A stretch of 64,000 bases of DNA, from NCBI RefSeq assembly GCF_004208525.1, contig NZ_SGIT01000001.1, positions 930,001-994,000 of the forward strand. The letters are read 5' to 3'. Positions within the stretch are counted from its first letter, which is position 1. Each line of letters opens with the position of its first letter. A program made the position numbers and the translations under genes. Origin of the DNA: Sphingobacterium corticibacterium. GTDB lineage: Bacteria; Bacteroidota; Bacteroidia; Sphingobacteriales; Sphingobacteriaceae. Positions 54,859 to 64,000 of this stretch are shown in pieces. Under the pieces are notes generated by a model. It was not told the origin of the DNA and did no database searches. It worked only from the letters and a program-made list of their open reading frames with translations.

Positions 54859-56541
54859 TTAATATCCAGGATTCTGTTGGTACAGATACTTACTTAACCT
54901 AATCTGTGCTTCTGGAATAGGCAGGTACTCGTGCTTATTCGCTGCAAACTGTGCAGAAGCATAATACGATCGACGCGACCGTTCCGCATGATAATAAGCG
55001 TTCATAGTCTGCTCTGCTACGCCCCAACGCACCAAATCAAAAAAACGTTCGTTTTCCATAGCCAATTCCAGCCGTCTCTCCCATCGGAGCGCTTCCCGGG
55101 CAACTGATTCACTCCAGTTAATATTCACACCGTCTCTATAAGTTTCAATAAGTGTCTTGTCACTGGTGTAACCTGTAAACTGCATGCTACTTTTTGCACG
55201 TGTGCGTATCTCGTTGATTAAAGGCAAAGCTTCTTGAGGACGATGTAGTTCAATAAGTGCCTCAGCCCGCATCAGTAGTACATCGGCGAAACGAATCAGA
55301 ATCCGATTTTTGGTATTGGCATAAAAGGGAACCATCGGTACAAAACAATCGCAATCAGGATCTACATTTTCTTTTAACGAAGCGTATACCGAATAATCTG
55401 CCGGGTTACGGTTCCAGCTTTCTTCATACAAACGGTTTGTATTGTATTTATAAGGTAAACCCGGTATGGCTACCGTATGGAAAAGTCTTGGATCGTATTT
55501 TTCGGTGTTACTGTAGTTATCCAATGTATTGTAATTTTCTATTGGTAACCCATTGCCCGTTGTACGGAAAGCATTGACCAAACTCTGGCTTGGTTTTTTA
55601 AAATCACAACAACCTAACCCCATCGGTACCGAAAGTACATCCGACAGGTTTACCCGTCCGAATTTCGTTCCATCGTCCTTCGAATATTGTACGGAAAATA
55701 TAGCTTCTTTACCATTTTCATAACTACCGGGCAAAAAGTTGAAGGCGAAATCAGCTTCCAGGCTGTAGTCCGAAGATAACACGATCTGTGTGTTTTGCAA
55801 CACTTTTTCCAAGTCTGCCGCATCAATTCCTGTGACCATATTTCGTTCCGGATCACCTTGCCTATATGCTTTATATAAATAAGCTTTTGCTAGGTATGCA
55901 GCTGCAGCCGTCTGATTAGCCCGCCCGATCTCTGTTTGTGACGGAGGTAAGTTATCTACAGCATATTGGAAATCATCAACGATTTTCTGCCAAAGTTCAT
56001 CGTTCGACAGTTCCCGATTGGACACTGTTTCATAGCTATCGATCGGTGTATTTTCGTCTATATAGGGTACATATTTGAACAGGATTTTAAGCATAAAATA
56101 AAAATGCCCCCGCAAAAAACGGGCTTCTGCTAGTTTCACCTCTTTACCCTCAAAGTCACCGGCTTCGTGTATCGTACGGATCGTCGTATTCGCACGCGAG
56201 ATAGATAAATAACATTGAAACCATAGACGATCCACCTCACCAAAATTGGTCATGATATTGTTGGATACTTCCAAGAAATGAAAAACCTGTATATCCTGCG
56301 GACCAGAGCCACCTTTATAGGCGTCGTCTGAGCGGACAGTACCATAGGGCCATAAGCTAAAAGGCGCATCGTAGTGATCGTTTCCCAAAGCCGAGTAGGT
56401 CGCCGTAAGCAGCCTATCCACGTCATTTACCTGATCTGAACTAAGCACCCCATTGGGTGTTTCGTTCAGGAAATCAGCACAACCCGTTAACAAACCGGTG
56501 GCCAACATCATCGTAACTATTTTATTAAATACTCTTTTCAT
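54859..56541 (-). CDS. susD: SusD-like glycan-binding lipoprotein
   Basis: A 560-residue outer-membrane lipoprotein (lipobox LTGC, C21) of the RagB/SusD family. It forms the lid of the SusC channel. Family landmarks are the N-terminal CADFLNETPNGVLSSDQVND, helical TPR-like region, LRGHFYFMLK, and C-terminal RWERRLELAMENERFFDLVRWG and YLPIPEAQI stretches. It starts 35 bases after the SusC stop. The glycan is inferred to be fructan from the neighbours. Confidence 0.95.
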   Translation of the reverse strand: MKRVFNKIVTMMLATGLLTGCADFLNETPNGVLSSDQVNDVDRLLTATYSALGNDHYDAPFSLWPYGTVRSDDAYKGGSGPQDIQVFHFLEVSNNIMTNFGEVDRLWFQCYLSISRANTTIRTIHEAGDFEGKEVKLAEARFLRGHFYFMLKILFKYVPYIDENTPIDSYETVSNRELSNDELWQKIVDDFQYAVDNLPPSQTEIGRANQTAAAAYLAKAYLYKAYRQGDPERNMVTGIDAADLEKVLQNTQIVLSSDYSLEADFAFNFLPGSYENGKEAIFSVQYSKDDGTKFGRVNLSDVLSVPMGLGCCDFKKPSQSLVNAFRTTGNGLPIENYNTLDNYSNTEKYDPRLFHTVAIPGLPYKYNTNRLYEESWNRNPADYSVYASLKENVDPDCDCFVPMVPFYANTKNRILIRFADVLLMRAEALIELHRPQEALPLINEIRTRAKSSMQFTGYTSDKTLIETYRDGVNINWSESVAREALRWERRLELAMENERFFDLVRWGVAEQTMNAYYHAERSRRSYYASAQFAANKHEYLPIPEAQIRLSKYLYQQNPGY

Positions 56542-56576
56542 GGTGTAATAATGATTAACGTTTGTCTTTTAAATGA

Positions 56577-59500
56577 TTAAAATATAACATTCAGTCCAGC
56601 CGTCCAGGTGGTTGGAATAGGGTAACCCCATCCCACATTTTCAGGATCTACGCCTGTAAATGCTTTTGATTTTACCGTGAACAGATTTTGTCCAGTCACA
56701 TAGAAGCGTAGACGACTCATGCGCAATCGCGAAACCATGTCAGTAGGAAGCGTATACCCAAAAGACAAATTGCGTAATTTTAAATACGAACCATTTTCTA
56801 TATAGTATGTAGAAAGACGACCTTCGTCGTTGTTATTGGTTGTTTGTAAGGCCGGAATATCGGAACTGCTGTTTTGCAGTGTCCAGGCATTTAACAAGCG
56901 CCTTCCCTTATTAGAATTTACATCGTCAACACTCCAGAAGTCGGTCTGCTTTTTTAACCAGTTTTCTACATCAATACCTTGTACACCTTGAAAATAAGCA
57001 GAGAGATCAAACCCTTTATATTTAAGCGTTGCATTCAAGCTGTACGAAAAATCAGGATGTGGATTGCCTATCCAGGTGCGGTCAAGGTCGGTAATTTCGT
57101 CGTCCGTGTCATACACATTCACATAACGTAAACGTCCGATACCTTTACCGGTCTGGTTAACATGTGCATTTACTTCATCTTGGTTTTGAAAAATACCATC
57201 TGTCACGAACCCGTAGAATGAGCCCAATGGACGGCCAATAATGTTATCTCCTTGACGGCCACCATATGAGTTTTCCACCGCTTCGGGCAAATGCGTTATC
57301 TTATTTTTATAAGCAGAAATAACCCCCGTTAATTCATAGTCTAGGCCAAAAGCCGTCTTATTACGATAACCAGTCGTCACATCAATTCCCTTGTTTTCCA
57401 TGGAAGCACCGTTTGCCCAGCGATATCCTCCTTCACCCACGACACCAATATAAGCCGGATTAATCAACATATCCTTGGTGGCTTTTACATACCAATCAAT
57501 AGAGCCGAATAAATTTTGTCCGAAAAGTGAGAAGTCGAGACCGATATTGGTTTGCGTGGTTGTCTCCCATTTCAAATCGTCATTTTGGGTTTGGATTTTG
57601 CGATAACCCGACGGTAAAATACCCGAACCGTTTCCCCCCAAGTCATAAGCTGTTCCATTTACGATATCCCAAGTCGGGTCGGCGACACCATATTCCGGTA
57701 CAAAGAGTGCGTAGGTCGCTAAGTTATCAATACCTTGATTTCCGGTCTGCCCCCAGCCTACCCGTAGTTTTAAGTCAGAAATAAAGTTTTTGGTGCTTTC
57801 CATAAAACGTTCTTCTGAAATACGCCAACCTGCTGTTACCGCAGGGAAGGTTGCAAAACGGTTGTTTCTTCCGAAGCGTGAAGAACCATCATGTCTAACG
57901 GTAAAAGAAGCCAGATAACGATCATCAAACACATAGTTTATTTTCCCGAAATAAGAAAGCAACGAGAAGCCTGTCGAACCGCCACCGACTGCAGCTGTTC
58001 CAGTACTGACACCTGGCCACATATATTCGGGCGTTTCAATAACGAACGCGCCTTCTCCCGCTGTATAAGCATTAAAAGAAATGTCCCGTTCTCTATTCAT
58101 CTCCATACCACCCAATATGTCGAAAACATGTCTATCAATCGTTTTTCTGTAATTGGCGGTATTTGACCAAGTCCATTTCATACCATGGCTCTGTTCCATA
58201 TTAACACCCGTTCTGTTGTTATTCAGAAAGCCGGATAGATAGGAAACTTCCATGTGACGCTTATAAAAATTACCATAGTCAACACCGTAACTGGTTCTCA
58301 AATGCAAATCCTTGATAATCTCTAAATTTGCATAAGCATTTCCGAAAAGCCGCCAATAATTGTAGGCATTATTCCGATTGTCGTAAAGCAATCGTAAAGG
58401 ATTATGCCGGTCATTCATCCCTTGCGAAGGGCCTCCCCAACCTATACCATCCACTGTATGCACCGGAATAACCGGTAGAGCTTTTAATGAAAGATCGAGT
58501 ACATCTCCCGGTACTTGCACTTCTCCCGTATTATTCACCGTGAAGTTTTCCCCTACGACCAGCTTTCCATCAAAAAATTTGTAGTCGGTATTTAGGCGAG
58601 CTGATATACGTTTAAAATTCGTATGCTTCAACGTTCCGTTGTTATGAAAATACCCCAATGAGAAAAATGAACTACTTTTATCGGTTGCAGAGCTAAATGA
58701 ACCATTATAGGATTGAATCAACCCCGGTTTAGACACCTCGTCGAACCAATCGGTATCCGAAGCACGCATGGTCTGTCTATTGTCCAGAAATTGAGATACA
58801 TAAATATGATCCAACTGCGGCTGACCGTCGGCGTCGTTACTCCAATCAAATTGATAACCAATATTATTACTATTCGGGTTCGCTCCACTGTTCATCATCG
58901 CCTGCCACATAGCTTGTCCATATTCCTGCGCATTGAGCACTTCCATACGGTTGTTGAAAAAGGTGCTCGTCGCGTAGGCATCAAAAGTGATCTTTGGATC
59001 GCCCGATTTGCCTCTCTTGGTCGTGATAACAATAACGCCGTTTGCTGCTCGTGAACCGTAGATGCTTGCGGAAGACGCATCTTTTAATACTTGTATACTC
59101 TCAATATCATTCGAATTCAACTCATGCATTCCGCCCTGGGTAGGTACACCGTCAATAACGTACAAGGGGTCTTGGCTGCTATTTAAGGAACTAATCCCGC
59201 GCATACGTACCGTCGCTGCGCCACTGGGATTACCATCTGCAGTTACAGTCATCCCGGCAACACGCCCTTGTAGTGCTTTGATAGGATTATTTTCGGGCGC
59301 TTTCATCATTTCCGCTACGTTCACGACGGAAACTGCTCCAGTCAAATCTTTTTTGCGCTCGGTTTGGTAACCCGTCACTACGACTTCTTCCAGCCCTTGT
59401 TCTACACTGACCAAGCGAATCTCCATAAATCTTGCAGTTCCTGTAGCAACGGTTTGCGTTTCATATCCCACATAGGACACCTCTACGGATACTTTAGTGC

Positions 59501-59702
59501 CGGTTAGCTGCAACGTAAACTCCCCATTTTCATTCGTTTGTGTGGCCTGTTCCGTTCCTCTAACCACTAAAGATGCACCCACTATGGGCACTTCTGTACT
59601 GCTGTCTGTCACTCTTCCTTGAAGTGTTACCTGCTGTGCAAAGCTGGCAACAGAAAAAAGAACCATGTACAAAAGCAGCATTGTTTTCTTGTTTGTAAAC
59701 AT
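56577..59702 (-). CDS. susC: SusC-like TonB-dependent outer-membrane transporter
   Basis: A 1041-residue outer-membrane channel importing fructan oligosaccharides with energy from TonB. It has a signal peptide (1-22), a carboxypeptidase-regulatory-like domain (about 25-105, VTLQGRVTDSSTEVPIVGAS), a plug domain (KDLTGAVSVVNVAEMM, LYVIDGVPTQGG, DASSASIYGSRAANGVI) and a 22-stranded barrel with terminal Phe. No N-terminal secretin/anti-sigma-interacting domain is present, fitting control by the hybrid sensor rather than an ECF sigma factor. Confidence 0.96.
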   Translation of the reverse strand: MFTNKKTMLLLYMVLFSVASFAQQVTLQGRVTDSSTEVPIVGASLVVRGTEQATQTNENGEFTLQLTGTKVSVEVSYVGYETQTVATGTARFMEIRLVSVEQGLEEVVVTGYQTERKKDLTGAVSVVNVAEMMKAPENNPIKALQGRVAGMTVTADGNPSGAATVRMRGISSLNSSQDPLYVIDGVPTQGGMHELNSNDIESIQVLKDASSASIYGSRAANGVIVITTKRGKSGDPKITFDAYATSTFFNNRMEVLNAQEYGQAMWQAMMNSGANPNSNNIGYQFDWSNDADGQPQLDHIYVSQFLDNRQTMRASDTDWFDEVSKPGLIQSYNGSFSSATDKSSSFFSLGYFHNNGTLKHTNFKRISARLNTDYKFFDGKLVVGENFTVNNTGEVQVPGDVLDLSLKALPVIPVHTVDGIGWGGPSQGMNDRHNPLRLLYDNRNNAYNYWRLFGNAYANLEIIKDLHLRTSYGVDYGNFYKRHMEVSYLSGFLNNNRTGVNMEQSHGMKWTWSNTANYRKTIDRHVFDILGGMEMNRERDISFNAYTAGEGAFVIETPEYMWPGVSTGTAAVGGGSTGFSLLSYFGKINYVFDDRYLASFTVRHDGSSRFGRNNRFATFPAVTAGWRISEERFMESTKNFISDLKLRVGWGQTGNQGIDNLATYALFVPEYGVADPTWDIVNGTAYDLGGNGSGILPSGYRKIQTQNDDLKWETTTQTNIGLDFSLFGQNLFGSIDWYVKATKDMLINPAYIGVVGEGGYRWANGASMENKGIDVTTGYRNKTAFGLDYELTGVISAYKNKITHLPEAVENSYGGRQGDNIIGRPLGSFYGFVTDGIFQNQDEVNAHVNQTGKGIGRLRYVNVYDTDDEITDLDRTWIGNPHPDFSYSLNATLKYKGFDLSAYFQGVQGIDVENWLKKQTDFWSVDDVNSNKGRRLLNAWTLQNSSSDIPALQTTNNNDEGRLSTYYIENGSYLKLRNLSFGYTLPTDMVSRLRMSRLRFYVTGQNLFTVKSKAFTGVDPENVGWGYPIPTTWTAGLNVIF

Positions 59703-59763
59703 ATAATCGGTTGCTTGTTAATTGAATAAATTATTTAAGTTTATTGTTATTAAGGTGTTTAAT

Positions 59764-60717
59764 TTAATAGTTCATATTGTCTAACGAATTCAGCCACACA
59801 AACCTATTGATAGTAGGCGCGTCGTAACTCGGACATGCACCTGTACTTTGTGTAACAAAGGCACTTAGCGTTGCGGCGAATTCCAACATTTCTTCTGGTG
59901 TCGCCTGTTTATCCTGACGACAACGCTGCGAGAGAAAAGCCGCCAGAAAAGAATCGCCGCTACCAATAGTATCTCTTACTTCGACTTTTAACGCTGGAAA
60001 ATGATAAGAGAATTTTCCTAACCAAGAATGATAAATGGCCCCTTTCGCTCCATAGGTTACAATAAGCTCATTGACACCAAATGTGGTCATGACGGCTTCG
60101 GTCTTTTGGGCGTCGGTATAGGTATCTGGTACGCCCAACCAAGTTGCTACAAAGCTCAACTCTTCCTCGTTCATCTTTACCAGATCAGCATAATAGAGTA
60201 GTTCAAAGATGCGATCTTTCGTATAATGCGGTGCCCGTAAGTTTACATCCAATACTTTGTAATTCGCTTCTTGTATTAAGGTCTGAAGCGTTTGGTAACT
60301 GGTATGATGACGTGTTGATAGGCTACCGAATACGAAAAAATCAGCTTTAGACACGGCTTCTATTTCCTTTTCTCCTAACGCAATGTTATCCCAGGCAACA
60401 GGAAATACGATTTCATAACGTACATCTTTGTTTTCATCGATATGCACTTCGACCGTTGATGTCGGGAACTTATTATCTTTTTGGAAAAGCGTTAGCGGAA
60501 TAGCCAATTTGGCACATAGCGCCATAATATCCTCTCCGTCTACATCATCGCCAACACGTGTAAGCATGTCGGTATGAATACCTAGCTTATTGAGGTGATA
60601 CGCTACATTAAGTGGTGCACCACCTAATTTTCGTCCGGTAGGTAAGTTATCCCAAAGCACTTCACCGAAACAAACACCTTTGATATTTAGTATTTCGTTC
60701 TTCATGTTCCTTTTCAA
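59764..60717 (-). CDS. Fructokinase (PfkB family)
   Basis: A 317-residue cytoplasmic sugar kinase converting fructose to fructose-6-phosphate with ATP. PfkB motifs: the N-terminal GGAPLNVAYHLNKLG (32-46), DVNLRAP (157-163) and the C-terminal anion hole and base TIGSGDSF with D255. It begins on the base after the sugar porter stop, so the two genes are translationally coupled. A second Met at residue 5 is possible. Same gene order as the porter/kinase pair of the Bacteroides fructan locus. Confidence 0.92.
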   Translation of the reverse strand: MKRNMKNEILNIKGVCFGEVLWDNLPTGRKLGGAPLNVAYHLNKLGIHTDMLTRVGDDVDGEDIMALCAKLAIPLTLFQKDNKFPTSTVEVHIDENKDVRYEIVFPVAWDNIALGEKEIEAVSKADFFVFGSLSTRHHTSYQTLQTLIQEANYKVLDVNLRAPHYTKDRIFELLYYADLVKMNEEELSFVATWLGVPDTYTDAQKTEAVMTTFGVNELIVTYGAKGAIYHSWLGKFSYHFPALKVEVRDTIGSGDSFLAAFLSQRCRQDKQATPEEMLEFAATLSAFVTQSTGACPSYDAPTINRFVWLNSLDNMNY

Positions 60718-62046
60718 TTAATGTAATGGCATCGTATCCCCCATATCCTCGAGCGACTTCCCTTTGGTTTCCGGCATCAATTTCCAAACATACAGCAGCT
60801 GTAGTACCATACATCCCGCGAAAATCAAGAATGTATAACCTCCGCCTAATAATTCAGTAAGTGCAGGAAAGCAAAATGTAATAATTGCAGCCATGACCCA
60901 ATGGGTTAAACTTCCCAGTGTCTGTCCTTTGGCTCGTACATCATTGGGGAAAATCTCCGATATAAATACCCATATGACCGCGCCTTGTGATAAGGCAAAA
61001 AAGGCAATAAACAGCATGAGATAAATGGTTACCGCCATGCCTTCTATAACACCGGAGAAAAAAGCATACGATACTAGCGACAACGCGATAATCATTCCTA
61101 TAGACCCGATAAACATTAACTTACGTCGCCCGACCTTATCGATAAAATTGATTGCCAGCAGAGTAAAAATAAAATTGACCAATCCAATTCCAACGGTAGA
61201 CAACAACGAACTTTGTGCACCCAGTCCTGCCATTTCAAAAACGCGAGGTGCATAATAAATAATGGCATTAATGCCCGATACCTGATTAAATATGGCGAAT
61301 AAAACGGCCAGCATAATGGGAAGCTTGTTGGCTTTCGAGAACAAACGTCCCTCTCCTTTTGTCTGCGTTTTTTCTTGATTCTTCAATATCAATTCAATAT
61401 CCTGCTCCGCTTGCTTACCACTGACTTTCTTCATAATAGCCGTTGCTTCCTGTTTTTTTCCGCGGTGCAACAATAACCAACGCGGGCTCTCTGGTACGAA
61501 GAAAATCAAGATAAAGAAAATAAGGGATGGAAAGGCTTGTACACCAAGCATCCAACGCCACGACTCTTCTCCGCCTTGGCCGATAAAATAATTGGACAGA
61601 TATGCGACCAATATCCCTAATACCACATTAAACTGAAATAACCCAACCAATTTCCCTCGCGATTTAGCCGGTGAAATCTCGGATATATATATAGGTGCGG
61701 TTACGGATGATACGCCTACCCCAATACCGCCTAAGAAGCGGAAAATGATAAAGATATTCCAATCTTGTGCGAGTGCGGTGCCAATAGCTGAAAAGAAGTA
61801 GAGTGCCGCTACCAGAAATAAGGTTGTTTTACGTCCTAATTTATCCGATGGATAGGCTCCCATCGCAGCGCCTATAACCGTTCCTATTAAAGCTATGGCC
61901 ATTGTTAAACCGTGTTGAAATTCGCTGAGCGACCAGAATATCTGGACGGCTTTTTCCGCACCTGATATAACGGCCGTATCAAAGCCGAATAAAAATCCAC
62001 CTAATGCCACAACGAATGACCAGGCCAAAACTGTGTTTTTGTTCAT
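60718..62046 (-). CDS. MFS sugar porter, probable fructose importer
   Basis: A 442-residue inner-membrane symporter of the sugar porter family with 12 hydrophobic segments. Signatures are GFDTAVISGAEKAVQ at TM1, DKLGRKTTL between TM2 and TM3, PESPRWLLLHRGKK before the central loop, DKVGRRKLM and PETKGKSLEDM after TM12. Adjacent fructokinase and GH32 genes indicate fructose as substrate. It is the first gene of the minus-strand locus, preceded by a probable promoter. Confidence 0.93.
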   Translation of the reverse strand: MNKNTVLAWSFVVALGGFLFGFDTAVISGAEKAVQIFWSLSEFQHGLTMAIALIGTVIGAAMGAYPSDKLGRKTTLFLVAALYFFSAIGTALAQDWNIFIIFRFLGGIGVGVSSVTAPIYISEISPAKSRGKLVGLFQFNVVLGILVAYLSNYFIGQGGEESWRWMLGVQAFPSLIFFILIFFVPESPRWLLLHRGKKQEATAIMKKVSGKQAEQDIELILKNQEKTQTKGEGRLFSKANKLPIMLAVLFAIFNQVSGINAIIYYAPRVFEMAGLGAQSSLLSTVGIGLVNFIFTLLAINFIDKVGRRKLMFIGSIGMIIALSLVSYAFFSGVIEGMAVTIYLMLFIAFFALSQGAVIWVFISEIFPNDVRAKGQTLGSLTHWVMAAIITFCFPALTELLGGGYTFLIFAGCMVLQLLYVWKLMPETKGKSLEDMGDTMPLH

Positions 62047-62072
62047 GTTACTTTATTTACAACTGATTAATC

Positions 62073-62104
62073 CAAAATTAACATGAACGTCATCTCCGCT
62101 TAAA
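62073..62104 (-). promoter_or_regulatory. Probable promoter of the fructan operon
   Basis: On the minus strand TAATTTTG (62073-62080) matches TAnnTTTG, 26 bases before the porter ATG; 20 bases further up is TTTA (62101-62104), one base off TTTG. It lies directly beside the repeat cluster described next. Confidence 0.6.
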
Positions 62105-62122
62105 TAATCGCCAACTTAATTA

Positions 62123-62214
62123 TATCAAATTTGTATCAACGACAATAATTGATTAAATAATTATGTATCAATTTGTTAAATTATATTTAAATATTTAAGA
62201 ATATCAATTTTGTA
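62123..62214. repeat. Three TATCAA(A/T)TTTGT-type repeats between porter and sensor genes
   Basis: TATCAAATTTGTA (62123), TATCAATTTGTTA (62166) and TATCAATTTTGTA (62202) share TATCAAnTTTG with small length differences; the first contains the palindrome CAAATTTG and a further TATCAA at 62134. They sit in the 296-base divergent gap 62047-62342, where a hybrid two-component regulator would be expected to bind. The remaining gap is very AT-rich without other recognisable sites. Confidence 0.5.
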
Positions 62215-62342
62215 CCATTTCTTTAGATTATGTTACCTATCGAAACGATCAACAAAAAGTGTATTTTACACACTAAGATTTGTTGTTCTGTTAGGAAAAA
62301 ACAAAAAGGTGTATCTTGTCGAGAAAATTCAAAAACACGGGG

Positions 62343-64000
62343 ATGTCAAGGTTTTACATTTTTTTTGCTTTCGTGATACTTCTGTGCTGTCATGCTTGTC
62401 AGCCGAGTGGATATAATACGCAGTTTACCATCGCTTTTTCACAGTGTATCGGTGATGATGCCTGGCGGGAAACCATGTTGGATGAGATGAAAAGGGAGCT
62501 CTCTTTCTATACGGACATCGAATTTATCTATCGCGATGCCGGAGGAGATAACCAAAAGCAGATACAGCAAATCAGAGAGCTGCTTGAGCAGAACATCGAT
62601 CTGCTCATCGTTTCGCCCAATGAAGCCGAACCATTGACGCCTATTGTCGATTCCGCTTTTCAAAAAAATATTCCAGTGATTGTGACCGACCGCAAAACAT
62701 CGTCCGGTTTATATAATGCTTATGTTGGCGCGGATAACCTCGCGATTGGAAAACTAGCCGGACAGTTTATTCTGCACACGCTCAGCGGACAGGGACAAAT
62801 AGGTATCGTCACCGGACTGAAAGGTACATCGGCATCCATCGAACGGAAGAAAGGATTACTCGATGCATTAGATAGTGCAGGCACGGTTCGTCTAGGGGTT
62901 GAAATACAAAGTGACTGGGAAAGGAATACTGCCTATGCACAAGCTAAACAGCATATTAAACAGCTTCTTGAGCAAGATATTATTCTAGCTTTTAATGACC
63001 AGATGGCTTTTGGCGTCATCCAAGCACTCCGGGAAGCGGGTGAAAACCATAAAAGGGTTATTGGTATTGATGCTCTTCCCGGCGAAGGCAATGGATTATC
63101 GGAAATTGTAAAGGGAACGTTATTCGCTTCCATGCTTTACCCTACCGGTGGCACGGAGGCTATTCGCACCGCAATGGCTATTTTGCAACGTAAACCTTAT
63201 AAACGGGATAATATCCTAGGAACAATTGTCATCAACCAAGATAACGCAGGACTCATGATGCTGCAATCCAATAAGATACAGGAACAGCAAAAAGATATAG
63301 ACAAACGGCAAGAGCTTATCGTTGAACAAAATAAAATATACCGAAACCAACAAACGACATTGAATGTCCTGATAACAAGCCTAGTACTAGCAGTGGTATT
63401 CGGAGGAATTTCAATTATCGTTATCAAAAGTAACTGGGAGAAAAACAAGCATCTTGAAAAACAAAACGAGGAGATACTTTCCCAACAACAACAAATTGTG
63501 GAGATGAATGAACAGATACGAACTGCTTCCGAAGCGCAAAGTAAGTTTTTCACGAATGTATCCCACGAATTTAAAACACCACTTACGCTCATTCTTGCTC
63601 CTATGGAGGAATTAGAGAAAGAGAAAAATTTGTCTTCTGAAGGTGTAGACCAACTGGCACGTATAAAACGGAATGCAAAGAAACTCCAAAACCTCGTCAC
63701 CGATCTAATTGACATTCATCGTATTGATAAGGCCAAAAGAAAATTGCAGGCTGCTCCTGTACAGATTGACGCGTTCGTCCAGCAGGTATTGGCGAGTTTT
63801 AAACCCTTATCGCAAAAGAAACGTATATCGTTAAGCTATATCAGCAAAACACCACTTAAAGAAATCTGGATTGATGAGTATCTAATGGAACAGGCACTTT
63901 CCAACTTGTTATCAAATGCCTTTAAATTTACGAAGACAGGGGGAAAAATAAGTGTTGTTGTAGAAGAAAATACCTTTGGGGATCATTTATACATTCGGGT
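62343..64000 (+). CDS. Hybrid two-component sensor (fructan locus), 3' end missing
   Basis: The open frame from ATG 62343 stays open to the window edge (about 552 codons). A signal peptide or lipoprotein signal (LLCCHACQ) is followed by a periplasmic sugar-binding domain of the LacI/ribose-binding type (about 28-310; IVSPNEAEPLTP, VTDRKTSSG, AFNDQMAFGVIQALREAG), a coiled coil, a membrane helix (340-361), and a histidine kinase with the phosphorylated H408 in NVSHEFKTPL and the N box near N525 (LLSNAFKFT). The ATP-binding remainder, receiver and AraC-type domains expected for a hybrid regulator lie outside. The sensor domain is the type known to bind fructose in BT1754. Confidence 0.92.
   Translation, partial: MSRFYIFFAFVILLCCHACQPSGYNTQFTIAFSQCIGDDAWRETMLDEMKRELSFYTDIEFIYRDAGGDNQKQIQQIRELLEQNIDLLIVSPNEAEPLTPIVDSAFQKNIPVIVTDRKTSSGLYNAYVGADNLAIGKLAGQFILHTLSGQGQIGIVTGLKGTSASIERKKGLLDALDSAGTVRLGVEIQSDWERNTAYAQAKQHIKQLLEQDIILAFNDQMAFGVIQALREAGENHKRVIGIDALPGEGNGLSEIVKGTLFASMLYPTGGTEAIRTAMAILQRKPYKRDNILGTIVINQDNAGLMMLQSNKIQEQQKDIDKRQELIVEQNKIYRNQQTTLNVLITSLVLAVVFGGISIIVIKSNWEKNKHLEKQNEEILSQQQQIVEMNEQIRTASEAQSKFFTNVSHEFKTPLTLILAPMEELEKEKNLSSEGVDQLARIKRNAKKLQNLVTDLIDIHRIDKAKRKLQAAPVQIDAFVQQVLASFKPLSQKKRISLSYISKTPLKEIWIDEYLMEQALSNLLSNAFKFTKTGGKISVVVEENTFGDHLYIR

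Noticed and set aside
63197..63715. 172-codon minus-strand open frame at the right edge
   Set aside because: Opposite the sensor kinase, whose H box lies in the same interval; Ser/Cys-rich composition is typical of an antisense frame.

Overview
The window looks like chromosomal DNA of a member of the Bacteroidota, most likely family Sphingobacteriaceae (Sphingobacterium, Pedobacter or a relative). The evidence is a SusC/SusD outer-membrane pair with a hybrid two-component sensor, a DUF3822-type gene next to rsmD and coaD, an ImuA-ImuB-DnaE2 cassette, -7 elements of the form TAnnTTTG with TTTG about 20 bases upstream, and no clear Shine-Dalgarno sequences. I see no rRNA, CRISPR array, intact insertion sequence or prophage. 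One tRNA (His) is present. The genus assignment is inference.

Layout. 1-2.6 kb: a LacI-type regulator and a secreted sulfatase. 2.7-8.3 kb: coaD, rsmD and a DUF3822-like gene on the minus strand, a RecD-like helicase and a small helical protein on the plus strand, then ruvB and a dolichyl-phosphate-mannose-synthase-like glycosyltransferase. 8.3-16.4 kb: a long minus-strand run with a peptide transporter, a Tat-exported sugar isomerase-like protein, a LutA-like protein, an MFS exporter, PBP4, a ThuA-like protein, aroB and an S4 protein. 16.5-21.5 kb: proline dehydrogenase, a HAD phosphatase, an ECF sigma factor with a membrane-anchored beta-barrel-like partner, and a tandem universal stress protein. 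21.5-28.1 kb: cmk, topA, an aspartyl protease with a PDZ domain and two L,D-transpeptidases. 28.2-33.6 kb: the imuA-imuB-dnaE2 mutagenic repair operon. 33.6-48 kb: an outer-membrane barrel, a dicarboxylate/glutamate symporter, ferredoxin and LuxC-like acyl-CoA reductase (divergent), an FtsE-like ATPase, grpE-dnaJ, a nucleotidyltransferase/metallophosphoesterase pair, another barrel, monomeric isocitrate dehydrogenase, a NatAB-like ABC exporter and a small membrane protein.

48.1-64 kb is the main accessory block. tRNA-His with its promoter and terminator is followed by a C-terminal remnant of a TauE/SafE-type permease and then a fructan utilisation locus. On the minus strand the locus encodes, in transcription order, a sugar porter, fructokinase, SusC, SusD, a surface glycan-binding lipoprotein and three GH32-fold proteins. 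Divergently, a hybrid two-component sensor with a sugar-binding periplasmic domain runs off the right edge. The gene content matches the fructan locus of Bacteroides thetaiotaomicron. The inferred route is: surface lipoproteins bind and cut levan or inulin, SusCD imports oligosaccharides, periplasmic GH32 releases fructose, the porter takes it in and the kinase phosphorylates it; free fructose or a related sugar signals through the sensor.

No wholly unknown system is evident. The parts least explained are the sigma factor with its TM-plus-barrel partner, the GH32-like lipoprotein with an altered nucleophile motif, the nucleotidyltransferase/phosphoesterase pair, and several phased or palindromic repeats in promoter regions.
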